Of a stretch of 64,000 nucleotides of DNA, positions 52,191-60,882 are shown in pieces. The DNA comes from Bifidobacterium italicum. Its GTDB lineage: Bacteria > Actinomycetota > Actinomycetes > Actinomycetales > Bifidobacteriaceae. Made by a program: the position numbers and the translations under genes. The notes beneath the pieces were generated by a model. It saw only the letters and a list, made by a program, of their open reading frames with translations, searched no databases and was not told where the DNA came from. The stretch's first letter is position 1. Every line of letters begins with the position of its first letter. The DNA lies in NCBI RefSeq assembly GCF_002286915.1, contig NZ_MVOG01000005.1:184067-248066 (forward strand), given 5' to 3'.

Positions 52191-54038
52191 ATGCCAGGAC
52201 CAATGGGACATGGGCGCGCAGGGGCGCCCGTCGAGAAAGCCGACGACTTCGGCGGCGCGCTCAAAGAGCTGATGCGCTTCAGCAAGCGGTACATCCCGGC
52301 GATCGTCATCGCGCTGGTCCTCGGCGTGGGCGGCGCGATCTGCCAGATCATAGGGCCCGACTACCTCGGCGACATGACCGACGAGATCACCAAGGGGCTG
52401 CCGGCGCTCGTGCACGGCAAACCGGTGCTGCGGTCGATCGACATGGCCGCGGTGACGCGCATCGGGTGGACCCTTGTGGCGCTCTACGTGGGCTACGCCC
52501 TGCTCTCGTACGTGCAGAGCTGGATGATGGCCACCGTCACGCAGCGCACGGCGCAGCGCCTGCGCGCGGCCATCGACGTGAAGATGAACAAGCTGCCGCT
52601 CAAATACTTCGACGAGCACAGCACCGGCGACGTGATGAGCCGCATCACGAACGACGTGGACGCCGTGGGGCAGACGCTCGGGCAGTCGCTCGGCTCGCTC
52701 ATCTCGTCGGTCACGCTGTTCGTGGGCTCGCTCGTCATGATGTTCGCGAACAACTGGATCCTGGCGTTGTGCGCGGTGGGCGCAAGCCTGCTCGGCATGG
52801 TGCTCATGGTCGTCGTGATGAAGTTCTCGCAGCGGTACTTCGTCAAGCAGCAGATGGCGCTCGGTGACGTGAACGGCCATGTCGAGGAGATGTACAGCGG
52901 GCACACCGTCGTCAAGGCCTTCGGCGGCGAGGCCGATGCGATCCGCAGTTTCGAGCGCTACAACAACGACCTGTACGACTCGGGCTGGAAGAGCCAGTTC
53001 ATCTCGGGCCTCATGATGCCGATGATGAACCTCGTGGGCAATCTCGGCTACGTCGTCGTGTGCGTCGTCGGCGCGGCGCTCGCGATGAACGGCACGATCG
53101 AATTCGGCGTGATCGTGGCGTTCATGCTCTACATCCGCCTGTTCACGCAGCCGCTCTCGCAGTTCGCGCAGGCGTTCCAGAACCTGCAGCGCTGCGCCGC
53201 GGGTTCCGAACGGGTGTTCACCTTCCTCAACGAGCCCGAGCTCGCCGACGAGTCCGACAAGCAGCCGCTGCTCGGTTACGGCAGCGACGGCGAGATCACG
53301 CCCGGCGAAGGCCGCGTGAGCTTCGAGCATGTGCGATTCGGATACGAACCGAACAAGCTCGTCATCCACGATTTCTCAGCGGACGTGGAGCCGGGGCAGA
53401 AGGTGGCGATCGTGGGTCCCACCGGCGCGGGCAAGACGACGATGGTGAATCTGCTCATGCGATTCTACGAAATCGCCGGCGGCAGGATCTCGATAGACGG
53501 CATCGACACGAAGGACGTGCCGCGTTGGAACGTGCACGACCAGTTCTCGATGGTGCTGCAGGACACATGGGTGTTCCAGGGCACCGTCCGCGAGAACGTG
53601 GCGTATGCGAAGGAGGATGTGACCGACGAGCAGGTGGCCGCCGCCTGCCGCGCCGTGGGCCTCGACCGCTACATCCGTTCGCTGCCGGACGGCTACGACA
53701 CCGTGCTCGACGAATCGGCGACACTGTCGCAGGGCCAGAAGCAGCTGCTGACGATCGCGCGCGCGATGGTGCAGGATTCGCCGATCCTGATCCTTGATGA
53801 GGCGACGAGCTCGGTCGACACGCGCACCGAGGAGCTCATCCAGACGGCGATGGACAAACTCACCGAAGGACGCACGAGCTTCGTCATCGCGCATCGTCTG
53901 TCCACGATCCGCGACGCCGACATGATCCTCGTCATGAAGGACGGCGACATCGTCGAACGCGGTACGCACGACGAGCTGCTTGCACGCGGCGGCTTCTACG
54001 CCGACATCTACAACGCGCAGTTCTCGCTCGCGCAGTAA
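52191..54038 (+). CDS. Heterodimeric multidrug ABC exporter half-transporter, subunit 2
   Basis: Partner half-transporter, 615 residues, six TM helices then the ATPase. Walker A GPTGAGKTTMVNLLMRFY, Walker B ILILDEATSSVD with the catalytic Glu present, switch His in VIAHRLSTIRDADM. Its signature is altered (LSQGQKQLLTIARA, Gln for Gly), so with subunit 1 supplying a canonical signature the dimer has one active and one degenerate site. The N-terminus has a short Gly/Pro-rich start. The gap to subunit 1 is 62 bases. Substrate unknown; drugs or bile salts are typical for bifidobacterial relatives. Confidence 0.92.
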   Translation: MPGPMGHGRAGAPVEKADDFGGALKELMRFSKRYIPAIVIALVLGVGGAICQIIGPDYLGDMTDEITKGLPALVHGKPVLRSIDMAAVTRIGWTLVALYVGYALLSYVQSWMMATVTQRTAQRLRAAIDVKMNKLPLKYFDEHSTGDVMSRITNDVDAVGQTLGQSLGSLISSVTLFVGSLVMMFANNWILALCAVGASLLGMVLMVVVMKFSQRYFVKQQMALGDVNGHVEEMYSGHTVVKAFGGEADAIRSFERYNNDLYDSGWKSQFISGLMMPMMNLVGNLGYVVVCVVGAALAMNGTIEFGVIVAFMLYIRLFTQPLSQFAQAFQNLQRCAAGSERVFTFLNEPELADESDKQPLLGYGSDGEITPGEGRVSFEHVRFGYEPNKLVIHDFSADVEPGQKVAIVGPTGAGKTTMVNLLMRFYEIAGGRISIDGIDTKDVPRWNVHDQFSMVLQDTWVFQGTVRENVAYAKEDVTDEQVAAACRAVGLDRYIRSLPDGYDTVLDESATLSQGQKQLLTIARAMVQDSPILILDEATSSVDTRTEELIQTAMDKLTEGRTSFVIAHRLSTIRDADMILVMKDGDIVERGTHDELLARGGFYADIYNAQFSLAQ

Positions 54039-54043
54039 AACCG

Positions 54044-54084
54044 AGTGCGCGGTGGCCGCCTGGATTCGGCGGCCGCCGCGCACT
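54044..54084. terminator. Hairpin between exporter and deacetylase genes
   Basis: AGTGCGCGGTGGCCGCC (54044-54060) and GGCGGCCGCCGCGCACT (54068-54084) pair with a single mismatch; convergent genes, no T tract on the plus side. Confidence 0.6.
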
Positions 54085-54116
54085 GTGCTGAAGGAGTGCG
54101 CCGGGCAGACGGGCCG

Positions 54117-55565
54117 TCAGCGGGTGGGCTCGTTGCCGTTCGGCGGCAGGCTGTCCTGCGCCGTGTCGCCTCGTGCGTAGAACACGGTGCCGGGGTCGAG
54201 TTCATCGGTGAGCAGTTGGGAGACGGTGACCAGATGGAAGCCGCGCTCGCGCAGTCCGCTGACGATCTGCGGGATCGCCTCGACGGTGCGCTCGTTGCCG
54301 TCATGCAATGCGATGATCGCCCCGGCGGTCGCGCCGTTGAGCACATTGTCCGCGATGTCGGCGGCGCTCGCCTTCGCGTCCCAGTCGCGCGCGTCGACGT
54401 TCCACAGGATGACCGATTGTCCGTCGGCGCGGGCGGTTTCGACGACGTCCTCGCTCCACGCGCCGTCCGGCGCCCGGAACAACGTCGGCTTGGCCACGCC
54501 GGCGTCTTCGATGACCTCGTCGGTGTCGTGGAACCATTTGCCGAGCTCGTCGGCGGACAACGTGTGCAGCTGCCTATGCCTCCAGCTCATCGAGCCGATC
54601 TCGTGGCCCTGCGCGCCCATCGTCGCGAGCAGCTGCTTGTTGCTGCCCGAAACGAACTGCCCCTGCACGAAGAACGTGGCCGGGGCGTCCGCTGCGTGCA
54701 ACGCGTCGAGCAGCCGCGGCGTCACCTGCTTGTTCGGGCCGTCGTCGAAGGTGAGCGCGACGCATGCGGTCAGCTCGCAGTCGAGCGGCATCGCGTTGAC
54801 GACGGCGTCGGTCGCCTTCGTCAACGCGGCAAGCACGTCGTTGATCTGCTCGTTCGTCGCCGTGGAGGTTGGCTCGAGCGCCGCCTTCGCCTGCTCGATC
54901 TGCACCTGCAGCGCCGCGCGCAGATCGGCGGCCGCGTTGTGCTCGGAGCGCGCATAGACGGTGTTCGCGAACGTGAGCTCCTTCTGCAGCTCGCCGCGGC
55001 GGTCGGCGTTGCGCGCGCCTTCGACGAGCTGCTGCAGCGTGTCGGCGTCGGTCTGCACGTCGCGCATACGGTTCACCATGCTCGTGTTCGCGATCGTGAA
55101 CCTGCCGGAGAGGTCGGTGAGCGCGGCGGTGTCCATATCCGCGGTGCAGTTCGCCGCGGTCAGCGAGGAGACGGTGTGGGTGTCGTCGATGTGGTCGATC
55201 TTGCTCGTGAGCGCTGTGGCATGCTCCTCGCTGACCGTCTTCGCCTCGTCGCCGCGCGCGAGCTTGCCTGCGGACGAGATCGTCGTCGTGTAGGTGGTGT
55301 TGAGTGTGGCGAACTCGCGTTGCGCGGCTGTGCAGTCGGTGAGGGCGGTCATGTGCGCCTGCTGCTGACGGCGGTGGGAGGCGCCGATGATCGGGATGAT
55401 GATCGCCGCGAGCACGCCGGCGACGACGACGAACGCCGCGACGAGCGCGAGGATCGTGTTGCGACGCCGGTGCGGCGATGGATCGGCGGTCGTTTCGACT
55501 GCCATGTCGAGGAAATCGGGCTGGTCGAGTTGGTCGTTGCGGTGGTCGGAAGAATCGTCGCTCAT
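54117..55565 (-). CDS. Membrane-anchored polysaccharide deacetylase (NodB domain) with altered metal site
   Basis: Protein of 482 residues: cytoplasmic N-terminus, one TM helix (about 38-60, ILALVAAFVVVAGVLAAIII), an extracellular alpha-helical region (65-265), then a CE4/NodB domain. LTFDDGPN has the general-base and metal Asp (about 274/275); LFRAPDGAW, NVDARDWDAK and IIALHDGNER are the other CE4 motifs. The metal-binding motif, normally NHTxSH, reads SMSWRH: Met 326 replaces the first His while His 330 remains. Family enzymes deacetylate peptidoglycan or other surface glycans with Zn or Co. Activity of this one is uncertain. GGGGG precedes the ATG. Confidence 0.85.
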   Translation of the reverse strand: MSDDSSDHRNDQLDQPDFLDMAVETTADPSPHRRRNTILALVAAFVVVAGVLAAIIIPIIGASHRRQQQAHMTALTDCTAAQREFATLNTTYTTTISSAGKLARGDEAKTVSEEHATALTSKIDHIDDTHTVSSLTAANCTADMDTAALTDLSGRFTIANTSMVNRMRDVQTDADTLQQLVEGARNADRRGELQKELTFANTVYARSEHNAAADLRAALQVQIEQAKAALEPTSTATNEQINDVLAALTKATDAVVNAMPLDCELTACVALTFDDGPNKQVTPRLLDALHAADAPATFFVQGQFVSGSNKQLLATMGAQGHEIGSMSWRHRQLHTLSADELGKWFHDTDEVIEDAGVAKPTLFRAPDGAWSEDVVETARADGQSVILWNVDARDWDAKASAADIADNVLNGATAGAIIALHDGNERTVEAIPQIVSGLRERGFHLVTVSQLLTDELDPGTVFYARGDTAQDSLPPNGNEPTR

Positions 55566-56047
55566 AGTGCCCCCTCAGTACCCCATTGTTGCGATTGCAT
55601 TGTTGGGTACCAGTATAAACCCATTGTGCGCGAAATCGATGCAAGGCTTCGGATGATATAAACAGCAGATGTGGATAGTTGGTGTGGCGGTATTGTGGCT
55701 AGTCTCTCCTGCACATAACTCGGTTGCTCGGGCGAATTGTCGAGTGATGCGCGCGCTGTGTTGGCCGGGTGGGATGACGCCGGGTGGTATGGGGCGGAGA
55801 TGATACAAAAGCACACAGAGAATCAGGAATTGGGCACATAATCAATCATGGATGATCGCAATTGCACATGGGAGGAGTGCGTGGCTATGGTCGCCGTCGC
55901 ATTACTCGATAGTCACTGCGAACTATCGGGTAATGCGGCGGCTGCGGCGGCTGCGGCGGCTGCGGCGGCTGAGGCGGCGAGGGGCATATGTGTGGCGCAG
56001 ACAGTCGGCTGCCGATTCGCGTGGATGCGTCGCGAAGCCGATGCACG
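55566..56047. repeat. Intergenic region with dispersed element copy B and a GGCTGCGGC microsatellite
   Basis: Copy B of the 39-bp element is at 55714-55752. At about 55934-55979 a 9-base unit GGCTGCGGC (or its rotation) repeats four times and then degenerates; in one frame it encodes poly-alanine. An open frame 55848-56111 crosses it but overlaps the next gene and has no known content, so I do not call it. The rest is AT-richer than average. Confidence 0.5.
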
Positions 56048-56548
56048 TCATGCACGTTCGGCCGACTGCGGCGGCAGGGACTCGAAATACTGGTGGCGTA
56101 CGGCGAGGTAGGCGGGGAAACAGGCGAGCACGAGCGCGGCGGCGACGTAGGCGGTGATGACGTCGTTGTGCTGCACCCAGGGGCCGAGGGTGCGGTAGGT
56201 AATCGTCAAGATTGCCGCCAAGCCCGCGACGCACAGCGCGGCCGCTATCAGACGTTCGTTGCATGTGCGGTGCGCGTCAAGGCACGCGAGCAGCAGTCGG
56301 TAGATCAGATAGACGGCCGCGAGCCAGAACACGACCGACCAGCACATGATCGTCAGATCGCGGCTGTTCTGCTCGGGCGTCGCCGAGCAATGGTCGGGGT
56401 CACAGTCGGACGGCAGGTCGGAGACATGGTTCTCGGCGGCGATGACCACGAAAAACGCGGTGACGAGCAGCGGAAGGATGTCGAGCACCGCGACGAGGCC
56501 GAGCACCCACGAAATCCATTCGGGCGGCCTGTGAAAGCGCGCGCCCAT
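56048..56548 (-). CDS. Hypothetical membrane protein
   Basis: 166 residues, four hydrophobic segments: WVLGLVAVLDILPLLVTAFF, MCWSVVFWLAAVYLIYRLLL, RLIAAALCVAGLAAILTITY and VITAYVAAALVLACFPAYLA. An outer loop between the first two has two Cys (SDCDPDHCSATPEQ). No family recognised. Its ATG overlaps the stop of the PAP2 gene (ATGA), so it is the second gene of that operon and likely works in the same membrane process. Confidence 0.7.
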   Translation of the reverse strand: MGARFHRPPEWISWVLGLVAVLDILPLLVTAFFVVIAAENHVSDLPSDCDPDHCSATPEQNSRDLTIMCWSVVFWLAAVYLIYRLLLACLDAHRTCNERLIAAALCVAGLAAILTITYRTLGPWVQHNDVITAYVAAALVLACFPAYLAVRHQYFESLPPQSAERA

Positions 56549-57240
56549 CAGCGATCCCCGGAATCCATGGACAGCAGCATGAGCTTCATGATCGGGATCG
56601 ACAGCAGCGTCAGATAGGCGATCGAGTACAGGCATCCGGCGAGAACGTCGCTCGCGTAGTGGACGCCCAGATAGACGCGCGTGGCCATGACGATCGGCGG
56701 GATGAGCGCGAGCAGCACGATCGCGACCCATTTGATCGCGCGTCGCCAATAACGGTAGGCGAGGTAGATGAGGAAGCCGTAGAACGCCGTCGACGCCATC
56801 GCGTGGCCGGAGGGGAAGCTGAAGCCCTGTTCGGCGATCAGACGGTGCTCGAGCGGCGGCCGCGGGCGCGCGACGATGCGTTTGAGGATCTCGTTGAGCG
56901 TCGCCTCGACGGCGAGATTGACGGCGACGGCGACGCCGATGCGCCAACGCCGCAACGCGCATGCGGCGCCGAGGATGACGACGGTGAGCCCGATGAGCGT
57001 TGCGACGCCGGACATCTGCGTGAACATGACGACGGCGGGCGTCAATGACGGCGAGATGACATGCGTGGACAGCCACGCATAGACCGCCGCATCCATCTGC
57101 AGCGGGCCGCCGTGTGCGAGCAGCACGGCGATGGCGAAGGCCGTCGCGCCGCATATGGCGAGGACGCCGACGATCAGCCATCCGTGACGGCGCAGGAAGG
57201 ACGCTCGGGGCTCAAGGGTTGCGGAATCGGAACTGTGCAT
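56548..57240 (-). CDS. PAP2-family membrane phosphatase
   Basis: Lipid phosphatase of 230 residues from this start, five to six TM helices. The three-part PAP2 active site is present: KRIVARPRP (about 110-118), FPSGHAMA (about 132-139) and TRVYLGVHYASDVLAG (about 175-190; Thr-Arg instead of Ser-Arg). These enzymes remove phosphate from phosphatidate, undecaprenyl pyrophosphate or similar lipids at the outer face. The start is uncertain: the ATG at 57240 has only a weak ribosome site, and an in-frame ATG at 57300 would add 20 residues. Confidence 0.85.
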   Translation of the reverse strand: MHSSDSATLEPRASFLRRHGWLIVGVLAICGATAFAIAVLLAHGGPLQMDAAVYAWLSTHVISPSLTPAVVMFTQMSGVATLIGLTVVILGAACALRRWRIGVAVAVNLAVEATLNEILKRIVARPRPPLEHRLIAEQGFSFPSGHAMASTAFYGFLIYLAYRYWRRAIKWVAIVLLALIPPIVMATRVYLGVHYASDVLAGCLYSIAYLTLLSIPIMKLMLLSMDSGDR

Positions 57241-57352
57241 GCCACAAGGGTACGGCGCAGGCGCGGACGAGGATTTGCGCTCCGGTGACGCGATGGCCAT
57301 AATGAGGAGGATGTCGAACAGATGTTCGGATGAGTGAAAGCGAGGAACGGGC

Positions 57353-57814
57353 GTGAGTGCGTGGCGCAGCGTGAGGAGATTCTACCGACGGCATCGAACG
57401 GCGGTCACGTCGGCGGCCGTGTTCGCGGCGGCGATGGCGCTCGTCGGGCGTGTGCCGCTGATGCCCGACGCGGACGCGTTGTACACGCCATTGAGCGGCG
57501 TGAGTTCCTTCATCCTCTCGCCGGCGGCCGGTGGCGCGCTGCTGTACCGGCAGCGCTCGCGGCGCGCGATGTGGTGGTACGCGCTCGCGATGGTCGCGGG
57601 GACGACGGCGCCGATGCTGTACGGGTATTTCCACAACATCGTCAACGACGGGACTATCGGCGGTCTCATCGGCAGCGTGACCGGAGGGATCACAAGCGAG
57701 GCCGGCGGCGCGCTCGCGACGCTCGCGTCGATGGCACCGGTGCTGCTGTTCGTCGGCGGCGCATTGGGCGGCTACTGGCTCGCGCAGCGCTTCGGCCGCC
57801 GTCGGCGACGGTAG
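57353..57814 (+). CDS. Hypothetical membrane protein
   Basis: 153 residues beginning at a GTG with GAGGAAC upstream. There are four hydrophobic stretches (TSAAVFAAAMALVGRVPLMP; GVSSFILSPAAGGALLYRQ; MWWYALAMVAGTTAPMLYGY; PVLLFVGGALGGYWLAQRF), and it is Gly-rich around 105-125 (TIGGLIGSVTGGITSEAGGA). The C-terminus is a run of Arg. I do not recognise the family. It is single, divergent from the PAP2 operon and convergent with the TetR gene. Confidence 0.65.
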   Translation: MSAWRSVRRFYRRHRTAVTSAAVFAAAMALVGRVPLMPDADALYTPLSGVSSFILSPAAGGALLYRQRSRRAMWWYALAMVAGTTAPMLYGYFHNIVNDGTIGGLIGSVTGGITSEAGGALATLASMAPVLLFVGGALGGYWLAQRFGRRRRR

Positions 57815-57825
57815 GCGGCAGTCGG

Positions 57826-57867
57826 ACAAAAGAAAGAGGCCCGGCCGAAGGGAAGAAGCCGGGCCTC
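57826..57867 (-). terminator. Terminator of the minus-strand YhgE/TetR operon
   Basis: GAGGCCCGGC (57836-57845) pairs with GCCGGGCCTC (57858-57867). Read on the minus strand the stem is followed by TTTCTTTT (complement of 57826-57835). Confidence 0.85.
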
Positions 57868-58005
57868 CGAGAGAGAGGAAAGAGAAGAAAGAAGGGTTTT
57901 CGATTATGTCAACCTCGCGGCTGATGACTTCAATATAACCACCGGTATCTTGAAGTAACGCTGGAACATGCTGTGAAGTTGCTGAAAATCGGTGATCGTC
58001 CGTCG

Positions 58006-58629
58006 TCAGGCGCGGATCGACGGCCACAGCAGCGCGGCCATATGCGAGGCCCAGGCGTCATGGGAGCCGTCGCCGGGGGCGCCGAGCGCCTTGCAGGCGA
58101 GCATCGAACCGAGTGCCGTGCGGAACAGGAACGGCGCGTCCAGCCCTTGGCGGTAGACGCCGCGTTCGGCGCCGCGCGCGAGGAACTCGGCGAAGCGCTC
58201 GCAGACCGGACGGATGACGTTGTCGGCGACCTCGCGCAGCCGGTCGTTGTTCGATGACAATACGATGCCGACGGCAGTGAGGCCGACCTTCTCGTCGAAG
58301 CGGTCGACGATGCGTCGCAGCGCCGCCGTGAGCCCGTCATGGCCCGGCTCGATGCCGTCGAGGTCGACCGGCAGCACGAGCGTATGCGTCAGCTGCCGGA
58401 TGAGGTCGTCGCTGTTCGCGAAGCGCCGGTAGATCGTCGTCTTCGCGACGCCGGACTTGCGTGCGACCGCCTCGATCGTGACCGCGCCGATGCCCTTCGC
58501 GATGAGGATCTCCAGCGTCGCGCGCATGATCTTGCCGTCGGTGCGCTCGCGGCGCTGCTCATGCCGTTCGGTATGCCGTGTCCGGACGGTCGCGTGGACG
58601 CCGTCGGTCGGCTGTGCTGTTGCGCTCAT
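58006..58629 (-). CDS. TetR-family regulator
   Basis: 207 residues. The DNA-binding part at about 28-78 reads KIMRATLEILIAKGIGAVTI, then EAVARKSGVAKTTIYRRFAN, the canonical TetR helix-turn-helix. The C-terminal ligand domain (GIVLSSNNDRLREVADNVIR; RGVYRQGLDAPFLFRTALGS) is typical of the AcrR-like group. GAGAGGAAG precedes the ATG. It is the last gene of an operon with two YhgE/Pip-type proteins, 51 bases after the second, and probably controls it in response to an envelope-active compound. Confidence 0.9.
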   Translation of the reverse strand: MSATAQPTDGVHATVRTRHTERHEQRRERTDGKIMRATLEILIAKGIGAVTIEAVARKSGVAKTTIYRRFANSDDLIRQLTHTLVLPVDLDGIEPGHDGLTAALRRIVDRFDEKVGLTAVGIVLSSNNDRLREVADNVIRPVCERFAEFLARGAERGVYRQGLDAPFLFRTALGSMLACKALGAPGDGSHDAWASHMAALLWPSIRA

Positions 58630-58680
58630 GGTCTTCCTCTCAGATGGTCGGATGCTCGGGGACGAAATCGGATGCGGCCG

Positions 58681-60882
58681 TCAGCTGATGAGCTTCGTGC
58701 TTTCGACCTTGCGCTCATACCACAGATTGAAGCGGATCAGGCCGCGACGCAGTCCGAAGCCGATGATGAGCAGCGGCACGAGGAAGAGCGCGAGCTTGCC
58801 CATCGCGATCCAATAGTCGTTCTGGTAGATGCCGGCGATCGCGCTGCGCAGCGCGGCCGTCGAATAGGTGACCGGCAGCCACGGGCTGACGTCGCTGAGG
58901 AAGTGCGGCAGGATCGCGAGCGGATACGCGGCGTCCGATCCGGAGATCTGCATGACGAGGAACAGCACGGCGATCGCCTTGCCGACGTTGCCGAAGCTCG
59001 CGATGAGCGTGTACGTGAAGAACGAATAGACGATCGCGCTGAACCAGCCGTCGAGCATGAACAGCCACGGGTGCACGGCCTGCACGCGCAGGAACAACAG
59101 CGTGCCGGCGAGTGAGAACGTCGCCTGCAACAGCACGATCGCGCCGAACACGAGATAATGGCCGAGGAACTGCTGCCACGGCTTCGGATCGCCCAGTTCG
59201 AGCTGCCGTTTCCTCGACAGGTTCACCTTGAGCGTCACCGCCGTCAGGATCGCGCCCACCCACAACGGCAGGAAGGTGTAGAACGGCGTCAACGACGTGC
59301 CGAAGTTCGCCACCGGGAACAGAGCCTTCGTCTTGAGCTCGACCGGTGCCGACAATGTGCTCGCGAGCGTCGACGAGTTGCCGGCGAGCACCTGCTTGAC
59401 GGTGCCCATGTCCCCGGTGTTGAGCGCCTTCGTCAGCTGCCCGCTGAAGTCGGCGAGCTTCGTGGCCGCCGCGTCGAGGTCGTCGGCGGCGTCGTCGAGC
59501 AGCGCGCGCACTTTGGCGATCTGCTCGTCGGCCGTCGCCGTCGAGCTGTCGAGATCGCCGAGCGCGTCCTTGAGCGTCGTCACGCTTGTCGCCAGCTGCC
59601 CCGAGGCGTTCGTGAACGATGCGTCCATCCGCTCGAGGTCCGGCTTGATCGACGCGTCGAAATCGGTGGAGATGCCGCCGACCGCCGACTTCGCCTGCGA
59701 CGCCAGATCCTTGATCGACTGCCGCGTCTCGCCGTTGACCTTCACATGGTCGCTGATGTCGGCGGCAGCCGCGTCGAGTCGTGTGGCCAGTTGCGAGAGC
59801 GTCGTGGAGGCGGCGTCGAGACGGTCGATGAGCGACTGGATGCGCGCGCGCACGGCGCCGTCCTGCGGCAGCGACGACTTGTCGAGCAGCTCCTGCAGCC
59901 TGTCGCGCGTCGTCGCGTAGTCCTTCGCCTCGCCGGCGACGTTCCCCGAGATGTTCGTGATGGCGGCCGCCGCCGCGTTCGCCTGGCCGTCGACGCCGTC
60001 GAACAACGTGTCGACGCTGCCGGCGAGCGATTCCATGCTCGTCGAGCTCGCATTGAGCGCCTGCTGCAGCGCGTCCGTCGACGTGCCGAGCGCGCCGGAG
60101 AGGTCGGCGACCGACCGCTTCGCGTCGGACAGCTCGCCGACGGCGCCGTCGACGCCCGACTTCGTCTGTGCGACGAGATCCTTCGAACTCGCCATCAATG
60201 TCTGCGCGGAGCCGGTGAGCTGGCTGTACGAACGCAGCGTCGTCGCGCTGTCGGCAAGCGTCGTGGACAGGTCGTCGACGGTCGCGTTGAAATTGCTCAG
60301 CCGGTCCTTCGCCTCCGGCTTGTCGAGCATGTCGACCATCGACGACGCGACGTTGAGCGCCGTGTCGGTGATCGTCTTCGCGAACATCTCGTTGATCGAC
60401 GCCGCGATCGTGTCCGCGCCCTGCCCGGTGACCTTCGGTGCGAGCGCGTTGAGCTTCTCGTTGTCGTAGTAGTCGAGCACCGCATGGTCCGCATTGGTCG
60501 AGAAGAACGTCAGCATCGTCTTGCTGAAGTCCTTCGGGATGATGACGGCGGCGTAGTATTCGCCGGACTTCGTGCCGTCGATCGCCTCCTGCTTCGTCTT
60601 CGTGAAGTTCCAGTCGAGCTGCGTGTTCGCGCGCAGCGTGTTGACGACCTCGTCGCCGATGTTGATGCGCATCGGCAGCAGGTCGCCCTTGTACCCCTCG
60701 TCCTCGTTCGCGATCGCGAACTGCAGGTTCTTCGTGTTCGCGAAGGGGTCCCAGCAGGCGGCCACGTTGAACCATGTGAACAGACCCGGGATGACGGTCA
60801 GTCCGATGACGATGATGATCGACGCGATGTTGCTCGTCAGCCGTTTCACGTCGTCGATGAAGATCCTGCCCACCATCTTCAT
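58681..60882 (-). CDS. YhgE/Pip domain membrane protein (first-type, 733 residues)
   Basis: Membrane protein with the YhgE layout: TM1 near the start (IASIIIVIGLTVIPGLFTWF), a conserved domain (AIANEDEGYKG; YYAAVIIPKDFSKTMLTFF), a long outer region of about 350 residues rich in Ala, Ser and Asp with heptad-like spacing, and five or six C-terminal TM helices (PFYTFLPLWVGAILTAV onward), distantly like ABC-2 permeases. Relatives include phage-infection protein Pip and EsaA-type proteins. GGGGAGG precedes the ATG, which overlaps the stop of the upstream YhgE gene (ATGA), so the two probably act together. The compound moved, if any, is unknown. Confidence 0.88.
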   Translation of the reverse strand: MKMVGRIFIDDVKRLTSNIASIIIVIGLTVIPGLFTWFNVAACWDPFANTKNLQFAIANEDEGYKGDLLPMRINIGDEVVNTLRANTQLDWNFTKTKQEAIDGTKSGEYYAAVIIPKDFSKTMLTFFSTNADHAVLDYYDNEKLNALAPKVTGQGADTIAASINEMFAKTITDTALNVASSMVDMLDKPEAKDRLSNFNATVDDLSTTLADSATTLRSYSQLTGSAQTLMASSKDLVAQTKSGVDGAVGELSDAKRSVADLSGALGTSTDALQQALNASSTSMESLAGSVDTLFDGVDGQANAAAAAITNISGNVAGEAKDYATTRDRLQELLDKSSLPQDGAVRARIQSLIDRLDAASTTLSQLATRLDAAAADISDHVKVNGETRQSIKDLASQAKSAVGGISTDFDASIKPDLERMDASFTNASGQLATSVTTLKDALGDLDSSTATADEQIAKVRALLDDAADDLDAAATKLADFSGQLTKALNTGDMGTVKQVLAGNSSTLASTLSAPVELKTKALFPVANFGTSLTPFYTFLPLWVGAILTAVTLKVNLSRKRQLELGDPKPWQQFLGHYLVFGAIVLLQATFSLAGTLLFLRVQAVHPWLFMLDGWFSAIVYSFFTYTLIASFGNVGKAIAVLFLVMQISGSDAAYPLAILPHFLSDVSPWLPVTYSTAALRSAIAGIYQNDYWIAMGKLALFLVPLLIIGFGLRRGLIRFNLWYERKVESTKLIS

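Noticed and set aside
55848..56111. 87-residue frame with poly-alanine
   Set aside because: The alanine run is only the GGCTGCGGC microsatellite, and the frame runs into the coding end of the minus-strand gene at 56048.
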